Shown: piece after piece, positions 27,772 to 37,257 of the stretch | How positions within the stretch are numbered: the stretch's first letter is position 1 | Layout of the letters: the number at the start of each line of letters is the position of its first letter | Assembly (NCBI GenBank): GCA_002840565.1 | Contig: PHBK01000005.1 | Span: forward strand, 90,911 to 154,910 | DNA from: Deltaproteobacteria bacterium HGW-Deltaproteobacteria-12 | Lineage (GTDB): Bacteria > Desulfobacterota > Syntrophia > Syntrophales > Smithellaceae | DNA length: 64,000 nucleotides | Direction of reading: 5' to 3' | Notes under the pieces: model-generated | Told to the model about the DNA's origin: nothing | Database searches by the model: none | Seen by the model: only the letters and a program-made list of their open reading frames with translations | Made by a program: the position numbers and the translations under genes

Positions 27772-29232
27772 TCAATCAATCCAGTAGTTAGGTGCTTCTT
27801 TAGTGATGATTACATCATGTACATGACTTTCTCTTAACCCGGCGGATGATATGCGCACAAAACGTGCTTTCTTCATCAACTCCGGTATTGTTCTGCACCC
27901 TACGTAACCCATACCGGCCTTGAAACCGCCGATAAGTTGTAAGATGCTGGCGGATAGCGAGCCGCGGAAAGGCACCCTTCCTTCGATACCTTCGGGAACG
28001 AGTTTAAGAGGTCCTTCAATATCATCCTGATAATAGCGATCGCGACTGCCCATCTTCATTGCTTCGAGTGATCCCATGCCGCGATAAACTTTATAGCTTC
28101 TGCCCTGAAACAAAATCGTTTCCCCCGGACTTTCTTCAGTCCCGGCAAACAAGCCGCCAATCATAATGCTATGAGCCCCGCAGCCGATGGCTTTAACAAT
28201 ATCACCCGAATATTTGATGCCTCCGTCAGCTATCACCGGAATACCATGTTGAGAAGCAACTTTGCAGGCTTCACGAATTGCTGACATTTGCGGCACTCCT
28301 ACCCCGGCAATAATTCGAGTGGTGCAGATCGAACCAGGGCCTACACCGACTTTTACCGCATCAATACCGGCGTCAATCAATGCTTTTGCTCCTTCCATAG
28401 TTGCCACATTGCCGGCGATTAATTCACACTTGGGGAAATCAGCTTTTGTCGCTTGAATTGCCTTGATTACTCCTGCGGAATGGCCATGCGATGTATCAAT
28501 GCAGATAACATCAGCTCCAGCCGCCAATAATGCTGCTATTCTTTGTTCCCGGTCAATAATCCCGACGGCAGCGCCGACTCGCAGGCGGCCATATGAATCT
28601 TTACAGGCATTAGGATACTTACGAATCTTTTCTATGTCCTTTATTGTAATCAGACCTCTTAATTTGTATTCATCATCAACAACCAGTAATTTTTCAATGC
28701 GATGCTTGTGGAGCAGTTTCTTGGAATCCTCCAGGGAGATGCTGGAGGAAACGGTTACCAGATTCTTTTTAGTCATAACATTAGAAACTTTTTGCTCCAT
28801 ATTCTCTTCAAATCTTAAATCGCGATTTGTCAAAATACCAACCAGTTTCCCTTTTTTTACAACAGGTACGCCGGATATTGAATATTTATTCATTAATTCC
28901 AGGGCATCGCCGACCTTACGATCAGGTTCAATCGTGATCGGATCAACGATCATGCCGCTTTCCGATTTTTTTACACGATCAACCTCGACGGCCTGGCGTT
29001 CAATGCTCATATTGCGATGAATTATTCCAATGCCACCCTCCTGAGCCATGCAGATGGCCGTTCGTGATTCTGTTACGGTGTCCATGGCGGCTGATATTAT
29101 TGGAATATTCAACTTAATGTTTTTCGTTAACAATGTGGATGTGTCCACATCCCGCGGCAGGATGTCAGAATCCGCCGGCAGGAGCAGCAGATCATCAAAA
29201 GTCAAAGCATCTTTTACTACATCGTCTAGCAT
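27772..29232 (-). CDS. guaB: IMP dehydrogenase
   Basis: A 486-residue enzyme with the TIM-barrel catalytic domain interrupted by two CBS domains (about residues 95-205). The catalytic Cys loop [11 protein letters not shown] lies near residue 300, the flap region has [10 protein letters not shown], and the phosphate-binding site [10 protein letters not shown] is intact. It oxidises IMP to XMP with NAD in GMP synthesis. It is preceded by a DUF1285-like gene at a 14-base gap and followed by dnaE. Confidence 0.97.
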   Translation of the reverse strand: MLDDVVKDALTFDDLLLLPADSDILPRDVDTSTLLTKNIKLNIPIISAAMDTVTESRTAICMAQEGGIGIIHRNMSIERQAVEVDRVKKSESGMIVDPITIEPDRKVGDALELMNKYSISGVPVVKKGKLVGILTNRDLRFEENMEQKVSNVMTKKNLVTVSSSISLEDSKKLLHKHRIEKLLVVDDEYKLRGLITIKDIEKIRKYPNACKDSYGRLRVGAAVGIIDREQRIAALLAAGADVICIDTSHGHSAGVIKAIQATKADFPKCELIAGNVATMEGAKALIDAGIDAVKVGVGPGSICTTRIIAGVGVPQMSAIREACKVASQHGIPVIADGGIKYSGDIVKAIGCGAHSIMIGGLFAGTEESPGETILFQGRSYKVYRGMGSLEAMKMGSRDRYYQDDIEGPLKLVPEGIEGRVPFRGSLSASILQLIGGFKAGMGYVGCRTIPELMKKARFVRISSAGLRESHVHDVIITKEAPNYWID

Positions 29233-29246
29233 TGTTACCTCCGCAA

Positions 29247-29708
29247 TTAGAATAAGTTGTTATTAATGAGATATTTTTCTTTGTTCAGGTTGATAAAAAA
29301 ACTATTTTCCTTTTCTTCCTGTTCAATGAATTCAGCCAATTGATAGTAACTGTTCCGGGAAAAACGGGCGGGAAATTTTCTGTTTTTCACCGCACAATAA
29401 AGCACATTATCCTTGCCCACATATAAAGTACCTAAGTCTAATTTTTCCAATGAATCATCCGTCAGCATAATATCAATACGATCTTCAGAGTTCTTTTCAC
29501 TTCTTTTCCCATACACAGCCGCTACAACAAAAACAGTGTCTTCAACATCCAGCGGGCAGCGTTCATCGCCCATTTCTATAAAGTATTTACCACATTCGTC
29601 AATTTTAAGACTTTCAAAAAAAACGCACAATATTTCTTTGCGGAACATGTGTGCCCCGCGATAGTACCAGATACCTTCCTTGTCTATTTTAATGTCGCAA
29701 CTTTCCAT
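29247..29708 (-). CDS. DUF1285-like protein
   Basis: A 153-residue soluble protein. The beginning [20 protein letters not shown] and the later [21 protein letters not shown] pattern resemble DUF1285 proteins, of unknown function. It is rich in charged residues and has no signal sequence. It sits between dtd and guaB with short gaps and belongs to that unit. The match is by pattern only. Confidence 0.6.
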   Translation of the reverse strand: MESCDIKIDKEGIWYYRGAHMFRKEILCVFFESLKIDECGKYFIEMGDERCPLDVEDTVFVVAAVYGKRSEKNSEDRIDIMLTDDSLEKLDLGTLYVGKDNVLYCAVKNRKFPARFSRNSYYQLAEFIEQEEKENSFFINLNKEKYLINNNLF

Positions 29709-29752
29709 TTTCCATTAACCCACCCAAACGGGATAATAAGTAATTTTTCTTA

Positions 29753-30202
29753 CTAGAAACTCTTTTTACTATCCAGCAGTATAGTTACCGGCCCATTATT
29801 AACCAGTTCAATTTGCATCATTTCCTGAAATTTACCGCAAGCCAGCTTTTTTACTTTTTGGGCGCCCTCCCCGACAAAATATTCATAAAGATCATTAGCC
29901 GTTAGAGGCTCTTCTGCACGGAAAAATGAAGGCCGGCGGCCTTTTGTGCAATCCCCCAATAAGGTAAACTGTGAAACCACCATCATTTCGCCGTCTATAT
30001 CCAGCAAAGACAAATTCATCTTGCCCTGCTTGTCCTCAAAGATACGCAGGTTAATAGTTTTATCAAGAATATAATCAGCGTCAGATCTGAAATCTCCTTT
30101 TTCTATACCTAACAATACAAGTATCCCTTCGTTGATCGAGGAGATTTTTTCGTTGTTGATTCTGACACTTGCGCTGTTGACTCTCTGAATGACTGCACGC
30201 AT
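29753..30202 (-). CDS. dtd: D-aminoacyl-tRNA deacylase
   Basis: A 149-residue DTD. The start MRAVIQRVNSASVRIN, the SQFTLLGDCTKGRRPSF motif and the C-terminal NGPVTILLDS with the cross-subunit Gly-Pro are all present. It removes D-amino acids, and glycine from mischarged tRNA-Ala. It is the first gene of the minus-strand run to dnaE. Confidence 0.96.
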   Translation of the reverse strand: MRAVIQRVNSASVRINNEKISSINEGILVLLGIEKGDFRSDADYILDKTINLRIFEDKQGKMNLSLLDIDGEMMVVSQFTLLGDCTKGRRPSFFRAEEPLTANDLYEYFVGEGAQKVKKLACGKFQEMMQIELVNNGPVTILLDSKKSF

Positions 30203-30227
30203 TGACGATCTCGCTTAAAGTGGACGC

Positions 30228-30256
30228 ATGTTAGCAACAAATTTAACTCTCTTCAA
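30228..30256 (-). promoter_or_regulatory. candidate promoter for the dtd-guaB-dnaE unit
   Basis: On the minus strand TTGAAG (30251-30256) and TAACAT (30228-30233) are 17 bases apart, just upstream of dtd. The -10 is weak. Confidence 0.35.
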
Positions 30257-30332
30257 GTCATTTCTCTGAAAAAATAATTTAACAAAAACCTTTTTTTGTA
30301 AATAACCGAGCGGTGTGATAAAGAATTTGCCG

Positions 30333-31694
30333 ATGAGTAAGAATATTCTTTTAATCAACCCGTGGATCTATGATTTTGCAGCATATGATTTCTGGCTAAA
30401 GCCACTCGGCCTTTTATACCTGGGGTCTCTCCTGCGTCGAAACAATCACCATATTCAGTTCATTGACTGCCTTGATCCTTATCATCCCGCCATGCAGTCA
30501 ATAGGCAAAATACCGCAGCGTCATGCCTATGGTGACGGCAAATTCTTTCGGCAAGTTATAGAAAAACCGGAAAAATTAAAGATGATACCCAGGAATTTCT
30601 GCCGCTATGGCATAAGTCCGGATATTTTTCGCCGCGAACTTAACTGTCAGCAGAACACCGACGTCATTTTAATCACTTCGCTGATGACCTACTGGTACCC
30701 CGGAGTGACCGAATGTATTAAAATAATCAAAGAGATATTGCCGCATGTTCCTATTGTCCTGGGCGGGAAATACGCTACTTTATGTTACAATCATGCCGTT
30801 AAACACTCCGGGGCTGATTATATAATCAGCGGAAATGGAGAAAGACAAATCCTCCAGTTGCTATCCGATCTGTTTAATGAACAAATCACTTATGAGCCGG
30901 ATATGGATAATCTTGATGCTCTCCCCTACCCTGCTTTTGATTTAGTCCGCCAACTAGAACAGATACCGCTGGCAACCTCCCGCGGTTGTCCGTTTAATTG
31001 CAGTTACTGCGCTTCTCATCTATTCAATGATAAGTTTTGCCGGCGGGACCCCATGAAAGTTGTTGATGAAATTGAATACTGGTATAATAATTTCGGTGTC
31101 AGGAATTTCACTTTTTATGATGATGCCCTTCTCGTCAATCCCTCAGATACGATTGTGCCCTTGCTGCAGGGAGTTAAAAAAAGAAATTTAGCTTGTAACT
31201 TTCACTGCCCCAACGGTCTGCATTTGAGGGAAATAACAAAAGAAATAAGCCAGTTGTTGTATAATTCGGGATTTAGGACTATTCGCTTCGGCTTTGAAAC
31301 ATCCGATATTAGCCGGCAAATAGAAACAGGGGGAAAAGTTAAAAACCAAGAACTCAAAAGTGCAGTAGCAGCTCTAAAAAGCGCCGGCTATTCGACTGAT
31401 GATATCGGAATATACTTGCTATGCGGCCTGCCCGGCCAAAAAGCGGCGGAAGTCAGAGAAAGCATTGATTTTGTCAGGAAATGTGGAGCAAAACCAATAC
31501 TGGCGGAATATTCGCCGATTCCCGGAACTAAAATGTGGGGACAGGCCGTAGCTTTATCCCCCTTTGACATTCAGGACGAACCGCTATATCATAACAACTC
31601 ATTGCTGCCCTGCCGGAACAATGATTTTAGCCCTGCTGTTTATGAAGATTTTAAAAAGTCTCTGCGGACGGCTGCACAAGGATACCTGCGATGA
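30333..31694 (+). CDS. B12-binding-type radical SAM protein
   Basis: A ~453-residue protein: an N-terminal Rossmann-like B12-binding-type domain (ILLINPWIYDFAAYDFWLK and a VPIVLGGKYATLC segment), then a radical SAM core with TSRGCPFNCSYC (CxxxCxxC) at about residue 215. Such enzymes methylate or rearrange varied substrates; the target is unknown. A classical B12-ligating DxHxxG is not clear, so cobalamin binding is uncertain. The ATG at 30333 begins close to the conserved strand; a GTG at 30315 is an alternative. Its stop overlaps the next ATG by four bases. Confidence 0.8.
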   Translation: MSKNILLINPWIYDFAAYDFWLKPLGLLYLGSLLRRNNHHIQFIDCLDPYHPAMQSIGKIPQRHAYGDGKFFRQVIEKPEKLKMIPRNFCRYGISPDIFRRELNCQQNTDVILITSLMTYWYPGVTECIKIIKEILPHVPIVLGGKYATLCYNHAVKHSGADYIISGNGERQILQLLSDLFNEQITYEPDMDNLDALPYPAFDLVRQLEQIPLATSRGCPFNCSYCASHLFNDKFCRRDPMKVVDEIEYWYNNFGVRNFTFYDDALLVNPSDTIVPLLQGVKKRNLACNFHCPNGLHLREITKEISQLLYNSGFRTIRFGFETSDISRQIETGGKVKNQELKSAVAALKSAGYSTDDIGIYLLCGLPGQKAAEVRESIDFVRKCGAKPILAEYSPIPGTKMWGQAVALSPFDIQDEPLYHNNSLLPCRNNDFSPAVYEDFKKSLRTAAQGYLR

Positions 31695-31930
31695 CTGTTT
31701 TGACCCGGATTAAATATGTTGCAATCATTGCTGTTTCATTATTTTTTTTAATTGTCGGGATAAACACATTAATAGGATGTTTTCGTTTAAAGAATCCTGT
31801 GGAATTTGTTATGTATTTATTTTCATCCTCCCTGTTGATCTTGGTCAGTATCTCCGGTCTGATCTTCGTCTTCTTCCGGATATTTCCTCCAAAACAAAAA
31901 AGTGAGATCAATAATGATAAAAATTCATAA
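31691..31930 (+). CDS. small two-helix membrane protein
   Basis: A 79-residue protein with two hydrophobic segments (about 9-28 and 40-64) and a charged C-terminal tail. It begins in an ATGA overlap with the radical SAM stop and its end overlaps the start of the M16 peptidase gene, so coupled translation is likely in both directions. No family is recognised. Confidence 0.6.
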   Translation: MTVLTRIKYVAIIAVSLFFLIVGINTLIGCFRLKNPVEFVMYLFSSSLLILVSISGLIFVFFRIFPPKQKSEINNDKNS

Positions 31931-33413
31931 ATTTCAGATAATATTCTTCGTTTTGCTGATATTTTTCTTTGTTGCCGGCCCTTCTTACGGATTCGATCTG
32001 GAAAAGAGGGTTATCAAAACAAAACTGAAAAACGGTTTGACCGTTTTGATGCTGGAGAGGCATGTAAGTCCTACAGTTTCTCTTTATATTCGATACCGTG
32101 TCGGAGCCGCTGATGAAACTGAAGGAGAGACAGGTGCCGCCCATTTCCTGGAACACATGATGTTCAAGGGAACCAAAACAATCGGTACAAAAAATTACCC
32201 TCGTGAAAAGAAGATACTGGTTGAGATAGAAAAAACGGGCGATGCCTTAGATAAAGAAAAAAGCCGGGGGCAAAATGCTGATCAGCAAAAAATCCAGGCG
32301 CTCAAAGCCACGTTGAGCAAATTGCAGGCTCAGCATAAAAAATATTTTATTCCCAATGAGATTGACCGGCTCTATACCGAAAATGGCGGCCTCGATATGA
32401 ATGCATCAACCGGCCAGGATGTGACTACTTATCAAGTCAGCCTTCCGGCCAATAAAATTGAGCTCTGGGCAAGGATTGAATCCGATCGTTTGAGGAATCC
32501 GGTTTTCCGGGAATTCTATACTGAACGTGATGTAATCATGGAAGAACGGCGCCAGCGCGTGGAAACAGATCCTCACGGCAAATTATATGAACAGTTTCTC
32601 TCAACGGCTTTTAAAATTCATCCTTATGGAAGACCAATCATTGGAAGGCCTGCGGACATGATTAATCTGAAACCAGCTTCCATAAAGAACATGTTTCAAA
32701 AATATCAAGCACCGGACAGCATTGTAATTGCGGTAGTCGGTGATATTAAGCCGGATAATACGCTAAAATTAATAGAAAAATATTTTGGTGGAATTCCCCC
32801 GTCTCAGAAAATTCCCGCAGGAATTCCGGCGGAGCCTGCACAAACAGAAGAAAGAAGAGTAGTTGTGAACTTTGATGCTAATCCGCAGCTGCTTATCGGT
32901 TATCATAAACCAACTGCACCCGCCTACGAAGACTATGTGCTCGATGTTCTGGAAACAATTCTGACCAAAGGACGCACCAGCCGCCTGTATAATCTGCTTG
33001 TAACGGAGCTGGGAGTTGCCAAAAGCATCAGTGCCTACAATGGCACTCCGGGTACAAGATATCCCAACCTCTTTATGATATCAGCAGAGCCGCGCTTTCC
33101 CCATACCAACTCCCAATTGGAGAAGATCATCCTCCGGGAAATAGATAAGATAAAGTCGCAGCCGATATCCACTGCCGAGCTTCACAAAGCAAAGAAGCAT
33201 TTAAGGATGGGATACATTAAAAGTCTGGATTCCAACTCCCAACTAGCTTCAACATTGTCTTATTATGAAGTATTGCTTGGTGACTATCGATATTTTGCCA
33301 ATTATCTAAACACGATCGAAAAAGTTTCGCCAGGCGACATTCAAAACGCCGTTAAACGTTACTTCAGCAAAGAAAACCGCACGATTGCTGAATTAAATAA
33401 AAAGAAAGATTAA
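31914..33413 (+). CDS. M16 family zinc peptidase, catalytic member
   Basis: A ~499-residue secreted or periplasmic peptidase. An N-terminal signal (about 1-26) precedes the first M16 domain with inverted zinc motif HFLEH (His77, Glu80, His81) and the distal Glu in the ERDVIMEERRQ helix. The second M16_C domain fills the C-terminal half. It resembles the PqqL/YmxG type pitrilysins that act on peptides or proteins in the periplasm. It pairs with the next gene, which lacks the zinc motif. The ATG at 31914 has a GTGAG ribosome site; a GTG at 31902 is possible. Confidence 0.9.
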   Translation: MIKIHKFQIIFFVLLIFFFVAGPSYGFDLEKRVIKTKLKNGLTVLMLERHVSPTVSLYIRYRVGAADETEGETGAAHFLEHMMFKGTKTIGTKNYPREKKILVEIEKTGDALDKEKSRGQNADQQKIQALKATLSKLQAQHKKYFIPNEIDRLYTENGGLDMNASTGQDVTTYQVSLPANKIELWARIESDRLRNPVFREFYTERDVIMEERRQRVETDPHGKLYEQFLSTAFKIHPYGRPIIGRPADMINLKPASIKNMFQKYQAPDSIVIAVVGDIKPDNTLKLIEKYFGGIPPSQKIPAGIPAEPAQTEERRVVVNFDANPQLLIGYHKPTAPAYEDYVLDVLETILTKGRTSRLYNLLVTELGVAKSISAYNGTPGTRYPNLFMISAEPRFPHTNSQLEKIILREIDKIKSQPISTAELHKAKKHLRMGYIKSLDSNSQLASTLSYYEVLLGDYRYFANYLNTIEKVSPGDIQNAVKRYFSKENRTIAELNKKKD

Positions 33414-33425
33414 TTGTAATATCGT

Positions 33426-34859
33426 ATGCAGCAGAAAAATAATATCATTATCGTAAAATTGGCTTTGTTGATAGTTATGCTTATCGGTTCGCCGGCAGCT
33501 ATCGCAGAAGCCTCTTCCCCCCTGAGTGCGCCCGAAAAACTGCATTATCCGCCACTGCAGTTTCATTTACCAAAAGCTGATCGGATCGTCCTGAGAAACG
33601 GGATCATACTTTATTTCCTGGAAGATCATGAATTGCCGGTAGTTACCATCAACGCCTTGATCAAGACAGGAACAATGTATGATCCCTTTGGAAAAGAAGG
33701 TGTAGCCGAATTAACCGCATATGTCATGAAAACCGGAGGAACAGAAAAATTAAGCAGCTCTGAAATTGACAATTCTTTTGATTCTATAGCCGCCTCTCCT
33801 TATATAACAGCTGCTCTTGATTCCGCTCAGATCCATTTCTCTTTATTAAATAAAGATGTCGATCAAGGGCTTGATCTCTTAGCACAAATAATGATTGTCC
33901 CGGTTTTTGAACAAAAGAAATTTAATCTCGCCAAAGGATTAAAAGACGAAGAACTGCGAAGAGTAAAAGATGATCCGCAAAAGTTGGCTGTCCGTGAATT
34001 TAATAGATTGATCTATCGTGATAATCCCCGCGGGAGATTGGCCTCAGTGAAATCTCTGAAAAATATTCAAAGGGAAGATCTGATCGAGTTCCACCGTAAT
34101 TTCTTCCGGCCGCAAAATGTCATGTTGGCCGTATCCGGTGATATCACCAGGGAAGAAGCCGTAAACAAAATGGAGCGATATTTTGGCGCTTGGCAATCCG
34201 CACAAAATCATGTCATTCCACCTTTACCTCCGCAGAATTTTCCTGCCGGAATTTATTACATAGACAAAGACATCCCTCAATCGACCATTATCCACGGTCA
34301 TTTAGCACCCGGTAAAAATAATCCTGATTTTCATGCCTTTACTGTTTTCGATTTTATCATCGGCAGCGGCGGGTTTCCTTCCCGAATTTTCAGCGCAGTG
34401 CGCAATAACGAAGGTCTGGCCTACAGCGCCGGCAGTTTTTACCGCGCCAGGCCGGACCATGGTGTCTTCGCTGCCTATGCCTTTACTAAAACTGAATCCA
34501 CTTTCAAGACCTTATCGCTGATTAATTCCGTATTGAAAAATGCTCAGGCACATACCATAACCCCGAAGGAGATCTCCTGGGCCAAAAAATCAATCAATAA
34601 CGGCTTTATTTTTTCTTTCACTTCTCCCGAACAAATTAACTGGCAGCAAATGAAAAGGGAATATGACATGTTGCCTGCCGATTATCTTTCTTCATTTTGT
34701 GATAATATTGAAAAGATTCAGATTGACGATTTGCATAAAGTTGCCGTTAAGTATATGGACAGCAAAAGCAACATTACATTGATTTTAGGCAACATCAAGA
34801 AATTCGGGCAGCCACAAAGCGAGATTGGCCAACCGATTTTAATAACACCTGAAGAATAG
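33426..34859 (+). CDS. M16 family peptidase-like protein, non-catalytic partner
   Basis: A 477-residue exported protein with a signal (about 8-28). The M16 fold is clear, yet the place of HxxEH reads ELTAYVM, so zinc cannot bind. The C-terminal half keeps the NNEGLAYS and R/Y substrate-pocket segment around YRARPDHGVF. This matches the inactive beta-type partner of heterodimeric M16 peptidases. It lies 12 bases after the active member and the two probably form a dimer. Confidence 0.88.
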   Translation: MQQKNNIIIVKLALLIVMLIGSPAAIAEASSPLSAPEKLHYPPLQFHLPKADRIVLRNGIILYFLEDHELPVVTINALIKTGTMYDPFGKEGVAELTAYVMKTGGTEKLSSSEIDNSFDSIAASPYITAALDSAQIHFSLLNKDVDQGLDLLAQIMIVPVFEQKKFNLAKGLKDEELRRVKDDPQKLAVREFNRLIYRDNPRGRLASVKSLKNIQREDLIEFHRNFFRPQNVMLAVSGDITREEAVNKMERYFGAWQSAQNHVIPPLPPQNFPAGIYYIDKDIPQSTIIHGHLAPGKNNPDFHAFTVFDFIIGSGGFPSRIFSAVRNNEGLAYSAGSFYRARPDHGVFAAYAFTKTESTFKTLSLINSVLKNAQAHTITPKEISWAKKSINNGFIFSFTSPEQINWQQMKREYDMLPADYLSSFCDNIEKIQIDDLHKVAVKYMDSKSNITLILGNIKKFGQPQSEIGQPILITPEE

Positions 34860-34870
34860 GTATAATCATT

Positions 34871-36112
34871 ATGATGAACAATAATTTGTTCAAGCGTGTT
34901 ACCGACCGAATCGACTCATACCGTGACGCCATGATTGAATTGCAGATCGGACTTTGTGCCATTCCGGCTATAGGACCAGAAAATGGCGGGGATGGCGAAT
35001 TGCTAAAAGCTGATTTTTTAAAAAAACGTCTGATAGATCTCGGATTTAAGAACTTCCAGCACTATAATGCTCAGGACCAGCGCGTTACATCAGGTACCAG
35101 ACCTAATTTTGTTACAATAATTGAAGGTCAAAATAAATCTCGATTTGTCTGGATAATTACCCATCTGGATATAGTTCCACCAGGTGAAATTAAGCTTTGG
35201 AGCCATGATCCGTATAGCGCTTACGTAAAAAACGGTCATCTCTTTGGTCGTGGAGCAGAAGACAATCAGCAGGACATGGTGGCATCTATTTTTGCAGCGA
35301 AAGCCATTCTCGATGAAGGGTTAACAACACCGAATTCCATCGGTCTGGGATTTATTGCCGATGAAGAAACATCTGGTCGGACAGGACTCCATCATGTAAT
35401 GGCTGTCAACGACAAACTCTTCGGACATGATGATTTAATCATCATCCCGGATTCGGGAAATTCTCAAGGTTCGCTGATAGAAATTGCTGAAAAAAGCATG
35501 CTGTGGATGAAAATTAAAACAACAGGCAAGCAATGCCATGCCAGTAAACCGCAGCTGGGTAATAATGCTTTTGTCGCCGCATCGCATTTGGTGACAAGAC
35601 TTTCGGAACTTAAAAAATTATTTCCGAAATCTAATCCCCTATATGATCCTCCGGCAAGTACTTTTGAAGCGACCAAAAAAGAACCCAATGTGGGCAACGT
35701 AAATACCATTCCCGGTGAAGATATTTTTTATATAGATTGCCGGGTCCTTCCCGATTACAGATTGGACGATGTTGTTGAGGCAATAAATCTAATTGCCGGT
35801 AAAATTGAAAACAAATTCCAAGTAAACATAGAAATATCTCCGGTTTTTTACCTGCAATCTCCCCCCCCTACTCCTCCTGACTCGCCGGTTGTAATAGCAT
35901 TACAGGAAGCAATCCGTAATGTTTATAACCTGAAAGCTTTTGCCGGTGGGGTCGGTGCCGGAACTTTAGCTTCTTATTTCCGGAGAAAGGGTTTTCCCGC
36001 CGCAGTCTGGTCTAAAAGCAGCCTGAACGCTCATCAACCCGATGAAAGCTGCCCGATTGACAACATGCTCGGTGATGCTAAAGTGTTTGCGCACATATTT
36101 TTGCAGAATTAA
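34871..36112 (+). CDS. M20 family metallopeptidase, ArgE/DapE-like
   Basis: A 413-residue di-zinc amidohydrolase. Ligand-containing motifs THLDIVPPGE, GRGAEDNQQ and DEETSGRTG are in order, followed by the lid domain with AKQCHASKPQ-like and GNVNTIPGEDIFYIDCRV stretches and a terminal His in NAHQPDE. It removes an acyl or aminoacyl group from a small substrate such as a dipeptide or N-acyl-diaminopimelate; the exact substrate is open. It is last in the operon with the M16 pair and could act on their products. Confidence 0.85.
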   Translation: MMNNNLFKRVTDRIDSYRDAMIELQIGLCAIPAIGPENGGDGELLKADFLKKRLIDLGFKNFQHYNAQDQRVTSGTRPNFVTIIEGQNKSRFVWIITHLDIVPPGEIKLWSHDPYSAYVKNGHLFGRGAEDNQQDMVASIFAAKAILDEGLTTPNSIGLGFIADEETSGRTGLHHVMAVNDKLFGHDDLIIIPDSGNSQGSLIEIAEKSMLWMKIKTTGKQCHASKPQLGNNAFVAASHLVTRLSELKKLFPKSNPLYDPPASTFEATKKEPNVGNVNTIPGEDIFYIDCRVLPDYRLDDVVEAINLIAGKIENKFQVNIEISPVFYLQSPPPTPPDSPVVIALQEAIRNVYNLKAFAGGVGAGTLASYFRRKGFPAAVWSKSSLNAHQPDESCPIDNMLGDAKVFAHIFLQN

Positions 36113-36251
36113 TTGTCTGTTTATTTATATTGCAATGAATTAATGACGGTGATAGGAACTGGCGCTTAAATTTTGGTAATACCGGGCCGTCGAGCGAGAC
36201 TGCCCGGAAGATAAAAAAACCATAAATATTAATCTTGAGGTCGATCACCTT

Positions 36252-37247
36252 TTGAAGCTTAAAGCTAAAACCATGCTTGTAGAGAAACTTTCCTTTACAA
36301 ACCATGATTTACTGAAAAATCTGTGCGGAGAAAACGATAAGAATTTAAAACTTATCGAAAAACTGGAACCTGTTCGCGTAAAAGCCTGGGGAAACCATAT
36401 CTCTGTCTCAGGTCAGGAAAACAACACAAAAAAAATAAGTTCTTTGTTGCTGCAGCTTTATTCAATCATGGAGAAAGGATGGCATATCCATCCCTCTGAC
36501 ATTGACTATGCCCACCGCATTCTTTCCGAAGATATTACCTTCGAACTGTCAAGGATATTCCTCGATACTGTATTTATCTCATCTAAAAAAAGAATAATTA
36601 CACCCAAAAGTATCGCTCAAAGGCTCTATATCGAATATATGAGAAATTTTGATATGGTTTTCGCAATCGGACCTGCCGGAACGGGAAAAACATATCTGGC
36701 AATGGCAATGGCGGTATCCTTTTTGCTCGAAAAGAAAGTTCAGCGCATCATCCTGGCGCGTCCGGCAGTTGAAGCTGGTGAACGACTTGGCTTTCTACCC
36801 GGGGATTTAGCCGAGAAAGTTAATCCTTATTTGCGCCCTCTATATGACGCTCTTTACGATATGGTTGATCCGGATAAAGCCTCTGCCCTCATCGGTAAAA
36901 ATTTCATTGAAGTTGCACCACTGGCCTTCATGAGAGGAAGAACTCTCAACGATTCTTTTGTCATCCTGGATGAAGCACAAAACACCACCTCCGAACAGAT
37001 GAAAATGTTCTTAACGCGATTGGGATACGGTTCGAAAGCAGTCATCACTGGTGATGTCACACAGGTTGACTTGCCTCAGGAAAAAACATCCGGTTTAATA
37101 GAAGCTGAAAATATACTTAACGGCATAGACCGTATTCGCTTTATTCATTTTTCGGAAATTGATGTTGTCCGTCATCCGCTGGTACAAGATATTATCAAAG
37201 CCTACGCTCCCCTTGATAAGGCAAAAAGAAATAATTCCGCCGGATAA
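36252..37247 (+). CDS. ybeZ: PhoH-like ATPase
   Basis: A 331-residue PhoH/YbeZ protein. An N-terminal KH-like region is followed by Walker A GPAGTGKT at 140-147 and Walker B FVILDEAQNTT, the SF1-like motif set of PhoH NTPases. It probably works with YbeY in rRNA maturation. Start choice: TTG at 36252 with GAGG 11 bases upstream, or ATG at 36273. It is followed by the 7TM-HD gene and ybeY. Confidence 0.92.
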   Translation: MKLKAKTMLVEKLSFTNHDLLKNLCGENDKNLKLIEKLEPVRVKAWGNHISVSGQENNTKKISSLLLQLYSIMEKGWHIHPSDIDYAHRILSEDITFELSRIFLDTVFISSKKRIITPKSIAQRLYIEYMRNFDMVFAIGPAGTGKTYLAMAMAVSFLLEKKVQRIILARPAVEAGERLGFLPGDLAEKVNPYLRPLYDALYDMVDPDKASALIGKNFIEVAPLAFMRGRTLNDSFVILDEAQNTTSEQMKMFLTRLGYGSKAVITGDVTQVDLPQEKTSGLIEAENILNGIDRIRFIHFSEIDVVRHPLVQDIIKAYAPLDKAKRNNSAG

Positions 37248-37257
37248 AATAAATATT

